A stretch of 35,008 nt of DNA from Verrucomicrobiota bacterium (GTDB taxonomy: Bacteria > Verrucomicrobiota > Verrucomicrobiia > Limisphaerales > UBA11358), in assembly GCA_021324235.1 (NCBI GenBank), contig JAJPJM010000129.1, forward strand, positions 1 through 35,008, in the 5' to 3' direction. Numbering within the stretch: position 1 is the first letter of the stretch; the number at the start of each line of letters is the position of its first letter. This document shows, one piece after another, positions 18,049 to 27,463 of this stretch. The notes under the pieces are model-generated. The model saw only the letters and a program-made list of their open reading frames with translations. It had not been told where the DNA came from and made no database searches. Position numbers and translations under genes: made by a program.

Positions 18049-19725
18049 TTATTCCTTTGAATCCTGCTTGGCTTCGTCGGCGGCATCGAAGGCGTGTTGC
18101 AACGCCACGAGGTCTTCGCCGGGCTTGAGCGAGTCGAGCAGTTTCTGCTCTTCCTTGAGTTGCTCATCGGAATAGCTCGCGGCCTTGATGGACAGGCCGA
18201 TGCGGCGTTCGCCCTTGTCAATCTTGATGACCCGGGCGGTGACGTCCTGGCCGACCTTGAGCACGTTCTTGATTTTGTCCACGCGTTCCTCGCTGACCTG
18301 CGAGATGTGCACGAGGCCGTCAATCTCATGCTGCAGGCCGACGAATGCGCCGAAGCTGGCGAGCTTCGTAACCTTGCCTTCCACCACGTCGCCGACCTTG
18401 TAGAGCTTGTCGATGTTTGCCCACGGATCTTCGCCGAGTTGTTTCATGCCGAGTGCGATGCGCTGGTTCGGACGGTCCACCTCGAGCACGACCGCCTCGA
18501 CTTCATCGCCCTTCTTGAGGATTTCGGACGGATGATTGATTTTGCGTGTCCATGAGATGTCGGACACATGAATCATGCCGTCGATGCCTTCCTCCAATTC
18601 CACAAACGCGCCGTAGCTGGTGAGATTGCGCACCTTGCCCTTGACGCGGGTGCTGACGGCATATTTTTGTTCGGCGTTGTCCCACGGATTGCTTTCCAAC
18701 TGACGGATGCCAAGGGAAATTTTCTGTTCCTCGCGGTTGATGCCCAGGACAATCGCTTCAATTTCCTGGTCCGGCTTGAGCACATCGCTGGGTTTGGCCA
18801 CGCGTTTCGTCCAGGAAAGCTCGGTGACGTGCACGAGTCCTTCCACGCCCGGTTCGAGCTGCACAAACGCGCCGTAAGGCACCAGGTTGACCACCTTGCC
18901 CTTGACGCGTGCGCCGACCGGGAATTTCGATTCGATGTTGTCCCACGGGTTGGCCATCTTCTGCTTGAGGCCGAGGCTGACGCGTTCCTTTTCCTTGTTC
19001 ACGTCCAGCACGACCACGTCAATTTCCTGGCCGACCTTCAAAATTTCCGACGGATGCGCAATGCGGCCCCAACTCATGTCCGTGATGTGCAACAGGCCGT
19101 CGATGCCGTTGAGGTCGATGAACGCGCCGAAATCGGTGATGTTCTTGACCGTGCCCTTGCGGATGTCGCCGGGGACCATTTCGGCCAGCAGTTTGGAGCG
19201 TTTTTCGGAGCGTTCCTGCTCGATGAGCTCGCGGCGCGAAAGCACGATGTTTTGCCGGTCCTGGTTGATTTTAACGACCTTGAACTCGTAGGTGTTGTTG
19301 ACGAACTGCGCGAGATTCTTGGGGGTGATGATGTCAATCTGCGACGCGGGCAAAAACGCCTCGACGCCGATGTTGACGACCAGGCCGCCTTTGACGACCG
19401 ATTTGACCTTGCCCTGGATGGTGCCGCCCTCGTTGCAAATCGTGAGGATGCGTTCCCAGTTCCGCTTGAATTCGGCCTTCTCATGCGAGAGGACGACGGT
19501 GCCTTCCTTGTTTTCGAGTTTCTCTATGAGAACATCAATTTCGTCGCCGACCTTTATGGCCTTGATGTCCTGAAATTCCTGCGCGGGTATGACGCCTTCG
19601 CTTTTGTAGCCGATGTCCACCAGCACTTCCTTGGGGCGGACTTCGATGACGGTGCCTTTGACGATATTGCCTGCGGCAAACGGCAGCGGGCCGGTTTGCT
19701 TCATGGCTTCTTCCATTGTGAGCAT
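18049..19725 (-). CDS. rpsA: 30S ribosomal protein S1 (multiple S1 domains)
   Basis: Tandem S1 repeats (GTVKNITDFGAFIDLNGIDGLLHITDMSWGRIAHPSEILKVGQEIDVVVLDVNKEKERVSLGLKQ and others); start set at MLTMEEAMKQ. Confidence 0.96.
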   Translation of the reverse strand: MLTMEEAMKQTGPLPFAAGNIVKGTVIEVRPKEVLVDIGYKSEGVIPAQEFQDIKAIKVGDEIDVLIEKLENKEGTVVLSHEKAEFKRNWERILTICNEGGTIQGKVKSVVKGGLVVNIGVEAFLPASQIDIITPKNLAQFVNNTYEFKVVKINQDRQNIVLSRRELIEQERSEKRSKLLAEMVPGDIRKGTVKNITDFGAFIDLNGIDGLLHITDMSWGRIAHPSEILKVGQEIDVVVLDVNKEKERVSLGLKQKMANPWDNIESKFPVGARVKGKVVNLVPYGAFVQLEPGVEGLVHVTELSWTKRVAKPSDVLKPDQEIEAIVLGINREEQKISLGIRQLESNPWDNAEQKYAVSTRVKGKVRNLTSYGAFVELEEGIDGMIHVSDISWTRKINHPSEILKKGDEVEAVVLEVDRPNQRIALGMKQLGEDPWANIDKLYKVGDVVEGKVTKLASFGAFVGLQHEIDGLVHISQVSEERVDKIKNVLKVGQDVTARVIKIDKGERRIGLSIKAASYSDEQLKEEQKLLDSLKPGEDLVALQHAFDAADEAKQDSKE

Positions 19726-19822
19726 AACGATATTTGAACTGCGGGAACCTGGGGACCCAAATGGCGGGAACCGAAGCTCCATTGCCTAACTACCGACGCT
19801 GCAAACGGCAACGGAGGTTAAA

Positions 19823-19837
19823 CCACGTAAAACGTGG
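19823..19837 (-). promoter_or_regulatory. Small hairpin in the rpsA leader
   Basis: CCACGT-AAA-ACGTGG about 100 nt upstream of the chosen rpsA start. Confidence 0.25.
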
Positions 19838-19980
19838 CCGGTTAGGTTGTTGGTTGACTGCTTTTTCTCAGCCTTGATGAGCGTCCGCACACGCGGCGTT
19901 CAGGCAAGATAATAATAGGGGAAACGCGCGAAATGGCAAGGGGGAATTTAATGAAACGTGTCGCTGTTGCGTTCGATCCG

Positions 19981-20364
19981 CTACTGGTGTCCAAAGCTTG
20001 CCTTTACGATAAACCGTTTAATCGGTATGTCTTCATTGATATCTTGGATACCTATACTTGTTGCGAATCCATCTTTTCTATCCAACGGGATGATATGAAC
20101 GAAACGAACCGCTTCACCGGGCACAAGAACGATATCTCCCATCGGCCCGATGCTCTCAGCTGGAGTATCTCCGTGACCAGAAAACTCAAAGTTTGGAAAT
20201 TTCAGGGTAACAGTCTTCGAACTGTCATTGACAAGAAACACCGTTTCTTTAAATGACTTGCCATCTGCTTCCTTCTCAATTGTCGAAAAAGCAGTCCAAT
20301 CGCTCGCGCCGGCATTCGCGATGATAACAAATGTGAGCAACGCAATCAGTTTGAAATATTTCAT
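19981..20364 (-). CDS. Small secreted hypothetical protein
   Basis: MKYFKLIALLTFVIIANAGA signal peptide; no family recognised. Confidence 0.6.
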   Translation of the reverse strand: MKYFKLIALLTFVIIANAGASDWTAFSTIEKEADGKSFKETVFLVNDSSKTVTLKFPNFEFSGHGDTPAESIGPMGDIVLVPGEAVRFVHIIPLDRKDGFATSIGIQDINEDIPIKRFIVKASFGHQ

Positions 20365-20468
20365 AACGGTCGGAGTTTAACTTTTTCTTTCACCAAAAAT
20401 CACAGCTTGATTTTTCCCACAAGTCGGACGCTATTTTGCCACAGCCGTCCCTGTCGAGAATTATCAAT

Positions 20469-21344
20469 TCACTCCACAAAATTCTGCGCTTTCAGCCAGA
20501 ACAAGCAGTCGCCGGCCCACGGATGGGGATGCGCAAACGGCGGTTTGTCCTTCAATCCCATGCCGTGCCCGCCTTTCTGGTAAATGTGCAGATCGAACGG
20601 CACCCGGTTCTTTCGCAACGCCCCGGCAAACATCAGGCTGTTCTCCATCGGTACGGTCTTGTCTTCATAGGTACACCAGATGAAACAGGGCGGCGTGTTG
20701 GTTTTGACCTGCAATTCGTTGGAGAGCAACGTAACCAGCTTGCGCGGGGGATTTTTACCCAGCAAATTTTTCTTCGAACCCGGGTGCGTAAAATCGCCCA
20801 TCGTGATGACGGGATAACAAAGAATGCCCAAATCCGGCCGCGAACTTTGCCGCGCAATCGGGTCGTCCGAGTTTGTGTTGCCGGCATCAAAGTGGGTCAG
20901 CACCGTCGAGGCTAGGTGGCCGCCCGCCGACGAGCCCATAATGCCGATGCGGTGCGGGTCAATGTGCCATTCGCCGGCGTTGGCGCGCACCATCCGCATC
21001 GCGCGCGTGACATCGTCGAACTCGGCGGGATAATGATAACCACTCGAGCCCAGCCGGTACTTCAACACAAAGCAGGTGATGCCATGCTGGTTCAACCAGA
21101 GCGCGTAATCCCGGCCCTCATGCGGCGCGAGGTGCTCGTAACCGCCACCGGGACAGATCACCATTGCCGTGCCGGTGGTGTTCGTTGGATCCGGCAGGTA
21201 GGGTGTGAGCGTGGGGATATCGTTGGTTGAATGGCCCAGGGCGCCGGGCGCGCCGTTGGGCCAAAGCGGAATCGGAGCAAGGATTTCAGCGTGTGACATA
21301 ATCAAGGACGAAATTAAAGCGGTCAATACCGCGGGCAGTTTCAT
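20469..21344 (-). CDS. Secreted alpha/beta hydrolase (acetyl-esterase/lipase type)
   Basis: Signal peptide; MVICPGGGYEHLAPHEGRDYALWLNQHGITCFVLKYRLG, HRIGIMGSSAGGHLAS, GGHGMGLKD. Confidence 0.9.
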   Translation of the reverse strand: MKLPAVLTALISSLIMSHAEILAPIPLWPNGAPGALGHSTNDIPTLTPYLPDPTNTTGTAMVICPGGGYEHLAPHEGRDYALWLNQHGITCFVLKYRLGSSGYHYPAEFDDVTRAMRMVRANAGEWHIDPHRIGIMGSSAGGHLASTVLTHFDAGNTNSDDPIARQSSRPDLGILCYPVITMGDFTHPGSKKNLLGKNPPRKLVTLLSNELQVKTNTPPCFIWCTYEDKTVPMENSLMFAGALRKNRVPFDLHIYQKGGHGMGLKDKPPFAHPHPWAGDCLFWLKAQNFVE

Positions 21345-21413
21345 GGTTTAAACAAGGCCAAAGCTTTGGGGAATCCCACGTCCAATTCAATAAAAAACCA
21401 GGCTCACCGGTGT

Positions 21414-22727
21414 TCACGGCGGAAGTGGCTGGCCTTTGGTTTCGGGGGCAAATGGCAGAATCAGGAGGCCGAAAAGATAAATCACCGCGACGACGCAAAC
21501 GGCCAGACCAAAACTGCCCAGGGTGGTGACCAGGTAACCGGTCACAAACGGACCCACGGAAGCCAGCAATCGGCCAATGTTGAAGCAAAACCCGGCGCCG
21601 GTTGCGCGGATCCGGGTGGGATACAATTCCGGCAGGTAAATCGCGAAACCGCTGAAAATGCCGTTGTTGAAAAATCCCAGCAACGGTAACAGCAGCAATA
21701 CCTCCGTGTAGGTCCGCGGGGTCAGGAAAGTGACCGGCAGCATCACCAGGCTGCCGAGGCACATCAGGGCAAAGACGCGCCGCCGGCCCACACGATCGGC
21801 CAGCGGACCGAAACTGAGGTAACCGGCCAGCGCCCCGACGTTCAGCAGCATGGTCGCATAGCTAACGCGACTGGTGAGTTCGGACGCGCCCAGACCCTGC
21901 AAGTCCGGCAAAGCGCGAATGAGCGTCGGCGTCCAGTTTGTGGCACCCCACAGGCCGAACACGGCGACAAATGCCAGCCCGGAGCCGACCAGCGTGGAAC
22001 GCGCCAGTCCCGGTGCGAACAATTCCGCCAGCTTTCGTGGCCGCGCGTTTCCAGATTGCTGTTCCTCAGCGCGGGCCTTGACCCAACGTTCCGGTTCCCT
22101 GACCCATAAACGAACGAGCAAGGCAACCAAAGCCGGCACGACTCCGACCACGAACAACGGGCGCCAGCCAAAATCACGCAGGAACAGACTGATGATGGCC
22201 GCCAAAAGAAATCCGCCCGCCCACGCCGATTGCAAGATGCCCGCCGCCTTGGCCCGTTTGTTCTCGGGCCAGACTTCCGCGACCAGCGCCGCGCCAGCCG
22301 CCCATTCACCGCCAATGCCGAGCGCCGTCAGAAATCGGAACAGCGCCAGTTCCCACCAGGTTTGGGACAACGCCGCCAAACCGGTGAACACTGCGTAAAT
22401 CAGGATGGTAAATACCAGCGTTTTGGTCCGCCCAAAATAATCCGCCAGCACGCCGAACAGCACCCCGCCGATAGCCCAGCCAATCAGAAAAATCGAGAAA
22501 ATGATTCCGCCATACCAGCCAATGACATCGGAAGTCACGGGACCGCCTCCGGGTGAGGGCAGGAGATCGTGCAGCGCGGGTTGCAGGACCAGCGCGTAGA
22601 TGGTCGAATCCATCGAGTCGAACACCCAACCCAGCCAGGCAACGAGCAGCACCAGCCATTGGTAGGGCGTGACGCCGTGACGCCAGGAATCGGGTTTCAC
22701 TGGCAACAGGGTAACCGGACCTCCCAA
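21414..22727 (-). CDS. MFS transporter (sugar/aromatic-acid transporter-like)
   Basis: Around 12 TM segments; YFGRTKTLV, FRFLTALGIGGEWAAGAALVAEVWPENKRAKAAGILQSAWAGGFLLA, PLADRVGRRRVFAL, YLPELYPTRIRATGAGFCFNIGR. Confidence 0.92.
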   Translation of the reverse strand: MGGPVTLLPVKPDSWRHGVTPYQWLVLLVAWLGWVFDSMDSTIYALVLQPALHDLLPSPGGGPVTSDVIGWYGGIIFSIFLIGWAIGGVLFGVLADYFGRTKTLVFTILIYAVFTGLAALSQTWWELALFRFLTALGIGGEWAAGAALVAEVWPENKRAKAAGILQSAWAGGFLLAAIISLFLRDFGWRPLFVVGVVPALVALLVRLWVREPERWVKARAEEQQSGNARPRKLAELFAPGLARSTLVGSGLAFVAVFGLWGATNWTPTLIRALPDLQGLGASELTSRVSYATMLLNVGALAGYLSFGPLADRVGRRRVFALMCLGSLVMLPVTFLTPRTYTEVLLLLPLLGFFNNGIFSGFAIYLPELYPTRIRATGAGFCFNIGRLLASVGPFVTGYLVTTLGSFGLAVCVVAVIYLFGLLILPFAPETKGQPLPP

Positions 22728-22751
22728 TAAAAAGAAGCTTCACTTGGCGGG

Positions 22752-22842
22752 GGTAGTGCCTTGATTTGGTTGTAGGGCACGACGTAAGGAGTGCTGATCC
22801 AAACGACTCGTCACCTCGTCGCCTACAGATCAGGACACTACC
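22752..22842. repeat. Imperfect inverted repeat between the MFS gene and uvrB
   Basis: GGTAGTGCCTTGAT (22752-22765) / ATCAGGACACTACC (22829-22842), 12/14 complementary; weaker inner arms TGTAGGGCACGAC / GTCGCCTACA. Confidence 0.5.
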
Positions 22843-22898
22843 ATGGCGAGCAGTCACTTCGTTGACTATCTCCCGTTGCGCTCCTACCTTCACTTCGC

Positions 22899-25025
22899 AT
22901 GTACGAATTGGTCGCGCCTTTCAAACCCGCCGGGGACCAGCCGCAAGCCATTGCGAAGCTGACCGACGGCATTTTGTCCGGCGCAAAGCACCAGACGCTG
23001 CTCGGCGTCACCGGTTCCGGCAAGACGTTCGCCATCGCCAACGTCATCAAAAATGTGGACAAGCCCACCCTGGTCATTTCCCACAACAAAACGCTCGCCG
23101 CGCAGCTTTACGCCGAGTTCAAGGGGTTTTTTCCCAACAACGCCGTCGAATATTTCGTCAGCTATTTCGATTATTACCAGCCGGAAGCCTACATCCCGCG
23201 CACGGACACGTTTGTTGAGAAGGATTCCAGCCGGAACGAGGAAATTGAGCGCCTGCGCCTCTCCACCATGAGTTCGTTGTTTTCACGACGCGATGTCGTG
23301 GTGGTGGCCAGCGTGTCGTGCATTTATGGCATCGGCAGCAAGGAGGATTACGAGGCCATGGTCATCCCGATCCGCGTCGGCCAGGACATTTCACGCGAAC
23401 AACTTCTCGGGCGCCTCGTCGATCTGCAATACGACCGGAACGACATCGCGTTTGAACGGGGCCATTTCCGCGTGCGCGGTGACACCGTGGAAGTCCGGCC
23501 CGCCGGGCGCGAGGACGGCCTGCGCGTTGAATTTTTCGGCGAGCAAATCGAGCGGCTGACGCGGTTCGAGCCGTTGACGGGAAACAAAACCGAATCGCTT
23601 GACGCCGTCACCATTTTTCCGGGAAAGCAATTTGTGACCACTGGTGACAAAATGAAGCGCGCCGCCCTGACCATCCGTGAGGAATTGCGCGAACGCATCG
23701 TCTGGTTCGAGAAACAGGGCAAGTTGCTGGAAGCCCAGCGCATCAAGCAGCGCACGGAATTTGATCTGGAAATGATGGAGGAAATGGGTGTCTGCTCCGG
23801 CATCGAAAATTATTCGCGCCACATCGCCGGCCGCCCCCCCGGCTCGCGCCCCGCCACGGTGATCGATTTCTTTCCGGGCGATTATCTGCTGGTGATCGAC
23901 GAATCCCATGCGACCGTGCCGCAAGTCGGGGCGATGTTCGAAGGCGATCGTTCGCGCAAAAAGGTCCTGGTCGAGTACGGTTTCCGTCTGCCGAGCGCGC
24001 TGGATAATCGGCCGCTGAAATTTGAGGAATTTCAGTCCATGCAAGGCCAGACGATTTACGTCAGCGCCACCCCGGCCAAACGGGAACTCGAGTGGTCGCG
24101 GGAAAGTGCCATCGGGGATCTTGGCGGCTTTCGGGGGAAAGCCGGTGAAATTGGCGGCGCTCTGCCGGGCGCCGCTACGCAACCCGGCGTCGTCGAACTG
24201 GTGGTGCGCCCGACGGGGTTGATTGACCCGAAAGTCACGCTCAAGCCGCTGAAAGGCCAGATTGATGATCTCATCGAGGAATGCCGTAAGCGCGCTGACG
24301 CGAAGGAACGAATACTCGTCACCACGCTCACCAAACGCACCGCCGAGGAATTGACCGATTACCTGCGTGGCATCGGCGTGAACGTCCAGTATCTGCACAG
24401 TGAGATTGACGCGATTGAACGCGTTGAAATCCTGCGTTCACTAAGGAAAGGCGAATTTGACGTGCTGGTGGGAATCAATTTGCTTCGCGAAGGGCTCGAT
24501 TTGCCGGAGGTGTCGCTCGTGGCGATTCTCGACGCGGATAAGGAAGGGTTTTTGCGCAGTGAAACCAGTTTGATTCAGACGGCGGGCCGCGCGGCGCGGC
24601 ATCTTCACGGCGAGGTGATTCTTTATGCCGACGTGATGACCGACAGCATCAAAAAATTTCTGGCCGTCACCGAATACCGCCGCCAAAGACAGATCGCTTA
24701 CAACGCGGAACACCACATCACGCCGCGCAGTGTCTGCCGCGCGGTGGAGGAAAGTCTGGCCACCTACGAATCGAAGCGCGAAGCCGGGGCTTCGTTGCTC
24801 AAGGACGCGACGTTGGACGTGGACCTGACCGAAACCATCAGCGAACTGGAAACGGAAATGCTCAAAGCCGCTGAGGACTTACAGTTTGAGAAAGCCGCCC
24901 TGCTTCGTGACCAGATCAAGGAACTCAAACGCGCGATGGACGGCCCACAAGCAGCAACGGACGGCAGGCCTTCGCCTGCCAAACGTGTCAGTTACGCCAA
25001 ACGACGGAAAGACGTGAATCACTGA
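22899..25025 (+). CDS. uvrB: Excinuclease ABC subunit B
   Basis: FKPAGDQPQAIAKL, LLGVTGSGKTF, YFVSYFDYYQPEAYIPRTDTFVEKDSSRNEEIERLR, VSCIYGIGSKEDY, VIDESHATVPQVGAMFEGDRSRK, IYVSATPA, NLLREGLDLPEVSLVAILDADKEGFLRSETSLIQTAGRAARH, C-terminal UVR motif. Confidence 0.97.
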   Translation: MYELVAPFKPAGDQPQAIAKLTDGILSGAKHQTLLGVTGSGKTFAIANVIKNVDKPTLVISHNKTLAAQLYAEFKGFFPNNAVEYFVSYFDYYQPEAYIPRTDTFVEKDSSRNEEIERLRLSTMSSLFSRRDVVVVASVSCIYGIGSKEDYEAMVIPIRVGQDISREQLLGRLVDLQYDRNDIAFERGHFRVRGDTVEVRPAGREDGLRVEFFGEQIERLTRFEPLTGNKTESLDAVTIFPGKQFVTTGDKMKRAALTIREELRERIVWFEKQGKLLEAQRIKQRTEFDLEMMEEMGVCSGIENYSRHIAGRPPGSRPATVIDFFPGDYLLVIDESHATVPQVGAMFEGDRSRKKVLVEYGFRLPSALDNRPLKFEEFQSMQGQTIYVSATPAKRELEWSRESAIGDLGGFRGKAGEIGGALPGAATQPGVVELVVRPTGLIDPKVTLKPLKGQIDDLIEECRKRADAKERILVTTLTKRTAEELTDYLRGIGVNVQYLHSEIDAIERVEILRSLRKGEFDVLVGINLLREGLDLPEVSLVAILDADKEGFLRSETSLIQTAGRAARHLHGEVILYADVMTDSIKKFLAVTEYRRQRQIAYNAEHHITPRSVCRAVEESLATYESKREAGASLLKDATLDVDLTETISELETEMLKAAEDLQFEKAALLRDQIKELKRAMDGPQAATDGRPSPAKRVSYAKRRKDVNH

Positions 25026-25037
25026 ACAGAACTTGAC

Positions 25038-25448
25038 TTGCCCCAGGTGAGAACGGATATTCCCGACGTGTCCGGTCGTTTTGGTAAAATCCTTGTCATC
25101 GTTACGCTGGTGACGACCACCGGTCTGCATTGGGCCATGTTGCAATCGGTGGCATGGACGACGATGCTCGCGGGCAATTTGTGTACGCGCTCGCTTTCCG
25201 AATCCGTGGCCCGCACGTTCGATGGCAAATATCCCTGTCCCCTCTGCAAGGCCATCGCCGCCGCCAAAAAATCGGAAAAGAAAAACGAATTTACGGCGCC
25301 AACCCCGAAACTGGAGTTTCCTCCCATGAAAGAGAATCTGGTTTTGATTGCGCCTCTGAATTTCCAACTTTTGCCGCTGGCAAATACTTTTGCCGAACCG
25401 CTCCCTCAACCACCGCTGACGCCCCCGCCCCGCAGCCTCTCCGCCTGA
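25038..25448 (+). CDS. Small membrane-anchored hypothetical protein with CPLC motif
   Basis: One N-terminal hydrophobic segment, NLCTRSLSESVARTFDGKYPCPLCKAIAAAKKSEKK; TTG start. Confidence 0.6.
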   Translation: MPQVRTDIPDVSGRFGKILVIVTLVTTTGLHWAMLQSVAWTTMLAGNLCTRSLSESVARTFDGKYPCPLCKAIAAAKKSEKKNEFTAPTPKLEFPPMKENLVLIAPLNFQLLPLANTFAEPLPQPPLTPPPRSLSA

Positions 25449-25580
25449 TTCGTCCGGGAAGGACGGCGTGTCGCTGTCCCTGAATAAACGGGTCCGGCAC
25501 TGCGCCGACCCTGCCTGGTTTTCCAAAAATTAACTTTGAGACCCGCCTTTTGGCCTGTCTCGCGACTGTGAATTTAAAAA

Positions 25581-26522
25581 ATGAAAAATAAAAAAAATAA
25601 TTTGGCAGCAGTAAAAATCAGTGGTGGTTTGTTGGCTGGAATGCTCGCGCCCGGTGTGGTTCATGCCTGCGCATGCGGTTGCGGTGTGTTTGACGTGGGC
25701 ACCAGCTCCATGTTTCCGAACGGCCGGGGCGGGATGGCCTTCCTGCAATACGATTATCAGGACCAAAACCGCAATTGGAGCGGCGCCTCGGAGGCGCCCG
25801 CAGCGAACAATGACGACAAGGAGATCGAAACAGACTTCATCACGTTGGGCCTGCAATATATGTTCAACGACAAGTGGGGCGCTCAACTGGAGGTGCCGTA
25901 TGACTACCGCCATTTTAAGACCGATGTTGGCGGCGGCGACATCGAGTCGCGAAACTGGAGCCAGTTCGGTGATATCCGGCTGGAGGGAATTTACACGGGA
26001 TTCTTTGCGGATTCGTCGGCCGGGGTGACGTTCGGTTTGAAATTGCCGACGGGCAGTTACAGTCACGATGCGGATGTGGTGGATCGCGACACGCAAATCG
26101 GCACGGGCAGCACGGACCTTTTGCTCGGCGGATTTTATCGTGGCAACCTGACGCAGGACGAAAAATGGGACTGGTTCGGACAGTTGCAACTGGATGTGCC
26201 GATGTTGACCCAGGCCGGATATCGACCGGGCGTCGAACTCGATACGGCAGCGGGAATTGATTACAAGGGATTGGCCATCGGTCGCGTACGGGTTTCACCG
26301 CTGGCACAGGTGATCTTTTCCGAACGCACCAGTGACAGCGGCTCCAACGCCAACCCGGACAACAGCGGTTACCAGCGGCTCATGCTTTCACCGGGAGTCG
26401 AATTTCACATTCACCCGGTAAAAATTTACGCCGATGCGGAATTCCCTGTTTTTCAACATTTCACCGGCAATCAAGTAGCCGCGCCGGTGTTGTTCAAGGT
26501 CAGCATGAGCTTTATGTTTTGA
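25581..26522 (+). CDS. Outer-membrane barrel-like protein ('transporter' type) with CACGCG motif
   Basis: Signal peptide followed by HACACGCGVFDVGTSSMFPNGRGG; alternating beta-strand pattern; C-terminal SFMF. Confidence 0.75.
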   Translation: MKNKKNNLAAVKISGGLLAGMLAPGVVHACACGCGVFDVGTSSMFPNGRGGMAFLQYDYQDQNRNWSGASEAPAANNDDKEIETDFITLGLQYMFNDKWGAQLEVPYDYRHFKTDVGGGDIESRNWSQFGDIRLEGIYTGFFADSSAGVTFGLKLPTGSYSHDADVVDRDTQIGTGSTDLLLGGFYRGNLTQDEKWDWFGQLQLDVPMLTQAGYRPGVELDTAAGIDYKGLAIGRVRVSPLAQVIFSERTSDSGSNANPDNSGYQRLMLSPGVEFHIHPVKIYADAEFPVFQHFTGNQVAAPVLFKVSMSFMF

Positions 26523-26574
26523 TGCTCATCCGCTGACACAAAGTCAGTTGCGTTGGGCAGATGGCCCGGTAGGA

Positions 26575-27249
26575 TCAAGAAGCCGCGCAATTCATCCCCA
26601 GCCGCGAACCGACCTGGGCCGTCTCATGCCACAGGGTGATGAGTTCGGTCAAATGTTGCAGCCAGGGCAGCACACGATTCTCCAGGGCATTGGAAAGCGG
26701 GAGGGTGTCTTCGGCATGGCAAAACGCATCGACGTCCTTGATGATGGTGGCGATCTGTTCGAGTTGCCATTTGCGAAGCTGGGTGAGGGATGCCCGGCCG
26801 TTGGCCGGTCCGCAGGCGTTGTCCGGCAACAAACTCAAAGTCAGCACCGGTTCCTTGAGTTGCTTGGCCAGGTTCCACCAGAGTTCACGCGCCACCTGAA
26901 TCTCGTTGATCAACACGAGGGTGACGGCGGTTTCCACACATTCCCGCGCCTGATCGGCTTGTTGCAGGGCCGTCTTAAGCAGGAGCAGGGACCTTTCCTC
27001 CAATGGTATGGTTTCAGCCTCAACCCGGCAAAACCCTTTCCCGATGACCAACGGCAGGGCGAGGTTCATCGGCTCGTCGTCAACGCTCAGTGAATATAAA
27101 ATGCGCTGTTTTTCCAGGGCCAACGCCTCCAGATGACAGCGAATGGCAGGGAGGGAGCGATATTCCAAGGACAGTAACACAGGCAAGCCATCCAACGTTA
27201 TTTCGATTTTTTCGGAGGCTTCCGATACATCAAACGACTCGTTACGCAT
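26575..27249 (-). CDS. Hypothetical protein
   Basis: 224-aa ORF, Leu/Glu-rich, no recognised motif, best ORF in this interval. Confidence 0.6.
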   Translation of the reverse strand: MRNESFDVSEASEKIEITLDGLPVLLSLEYRSLPAIRCHLEALALEKQRILYSLSVDDEPMNLALPLVIGKGFCRVEAETIPLEERSLLLLKTALQQADQARECVETAVTLVLINEIQVARELWWNLAKQLKEPVLTLSLLPDNACGPANGRASLTQLRKWQLEQIATIIKDVDAFCHAEDTLPLSNALENRVLPWLQHLTELITLWHETAQVGSRLGMNCAAS

Positions 27250-27282
27250 GGCTCTAAAACCCGCAATTGGCGTGCCTCAAAA

Positions 27283-27320
27283 TGTGAATAACCCGAAAAT
27301 AACTTTAAAAGTTATTCACA
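27283..27320. promoter_or_regulatory. Inverted repeat TGTGAATAAC / GTTATTCACA upstream of the 26575-27249 gene; each arm contains a TTATNCACA DnaA-box-like sequence
   Basis: Perfect 10-bp arms 27283-27292 and 27311-27320. Confidence 0.5.
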
Positions 27321-27463
27321 TATAATTCACCGAAAATTCCCTATGCTACCAAAACGCTCCAGCCTGAATTTCCTTGGCGAAATAAAACATAAGTCATTGT
27401 AGGATAATTAATTATTAAATATCTATCACCCATGCAGGCACCCAAACCAGGTCCGTAATGTAG

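Noticed and set aside
18568-19737. 389-aa plus-strand ORF
   Set aside because: Antisense to rpsA; no recognisable domain, repeated pattern mirrors S1 repeats.
24963-24980. Hairpin GGCAGGC-CTTC-GCCTGCC near the 3' end of uvrB
   Set aside because: Short, inside coding sequence; could be a repeat fragment but insufficient on its own.
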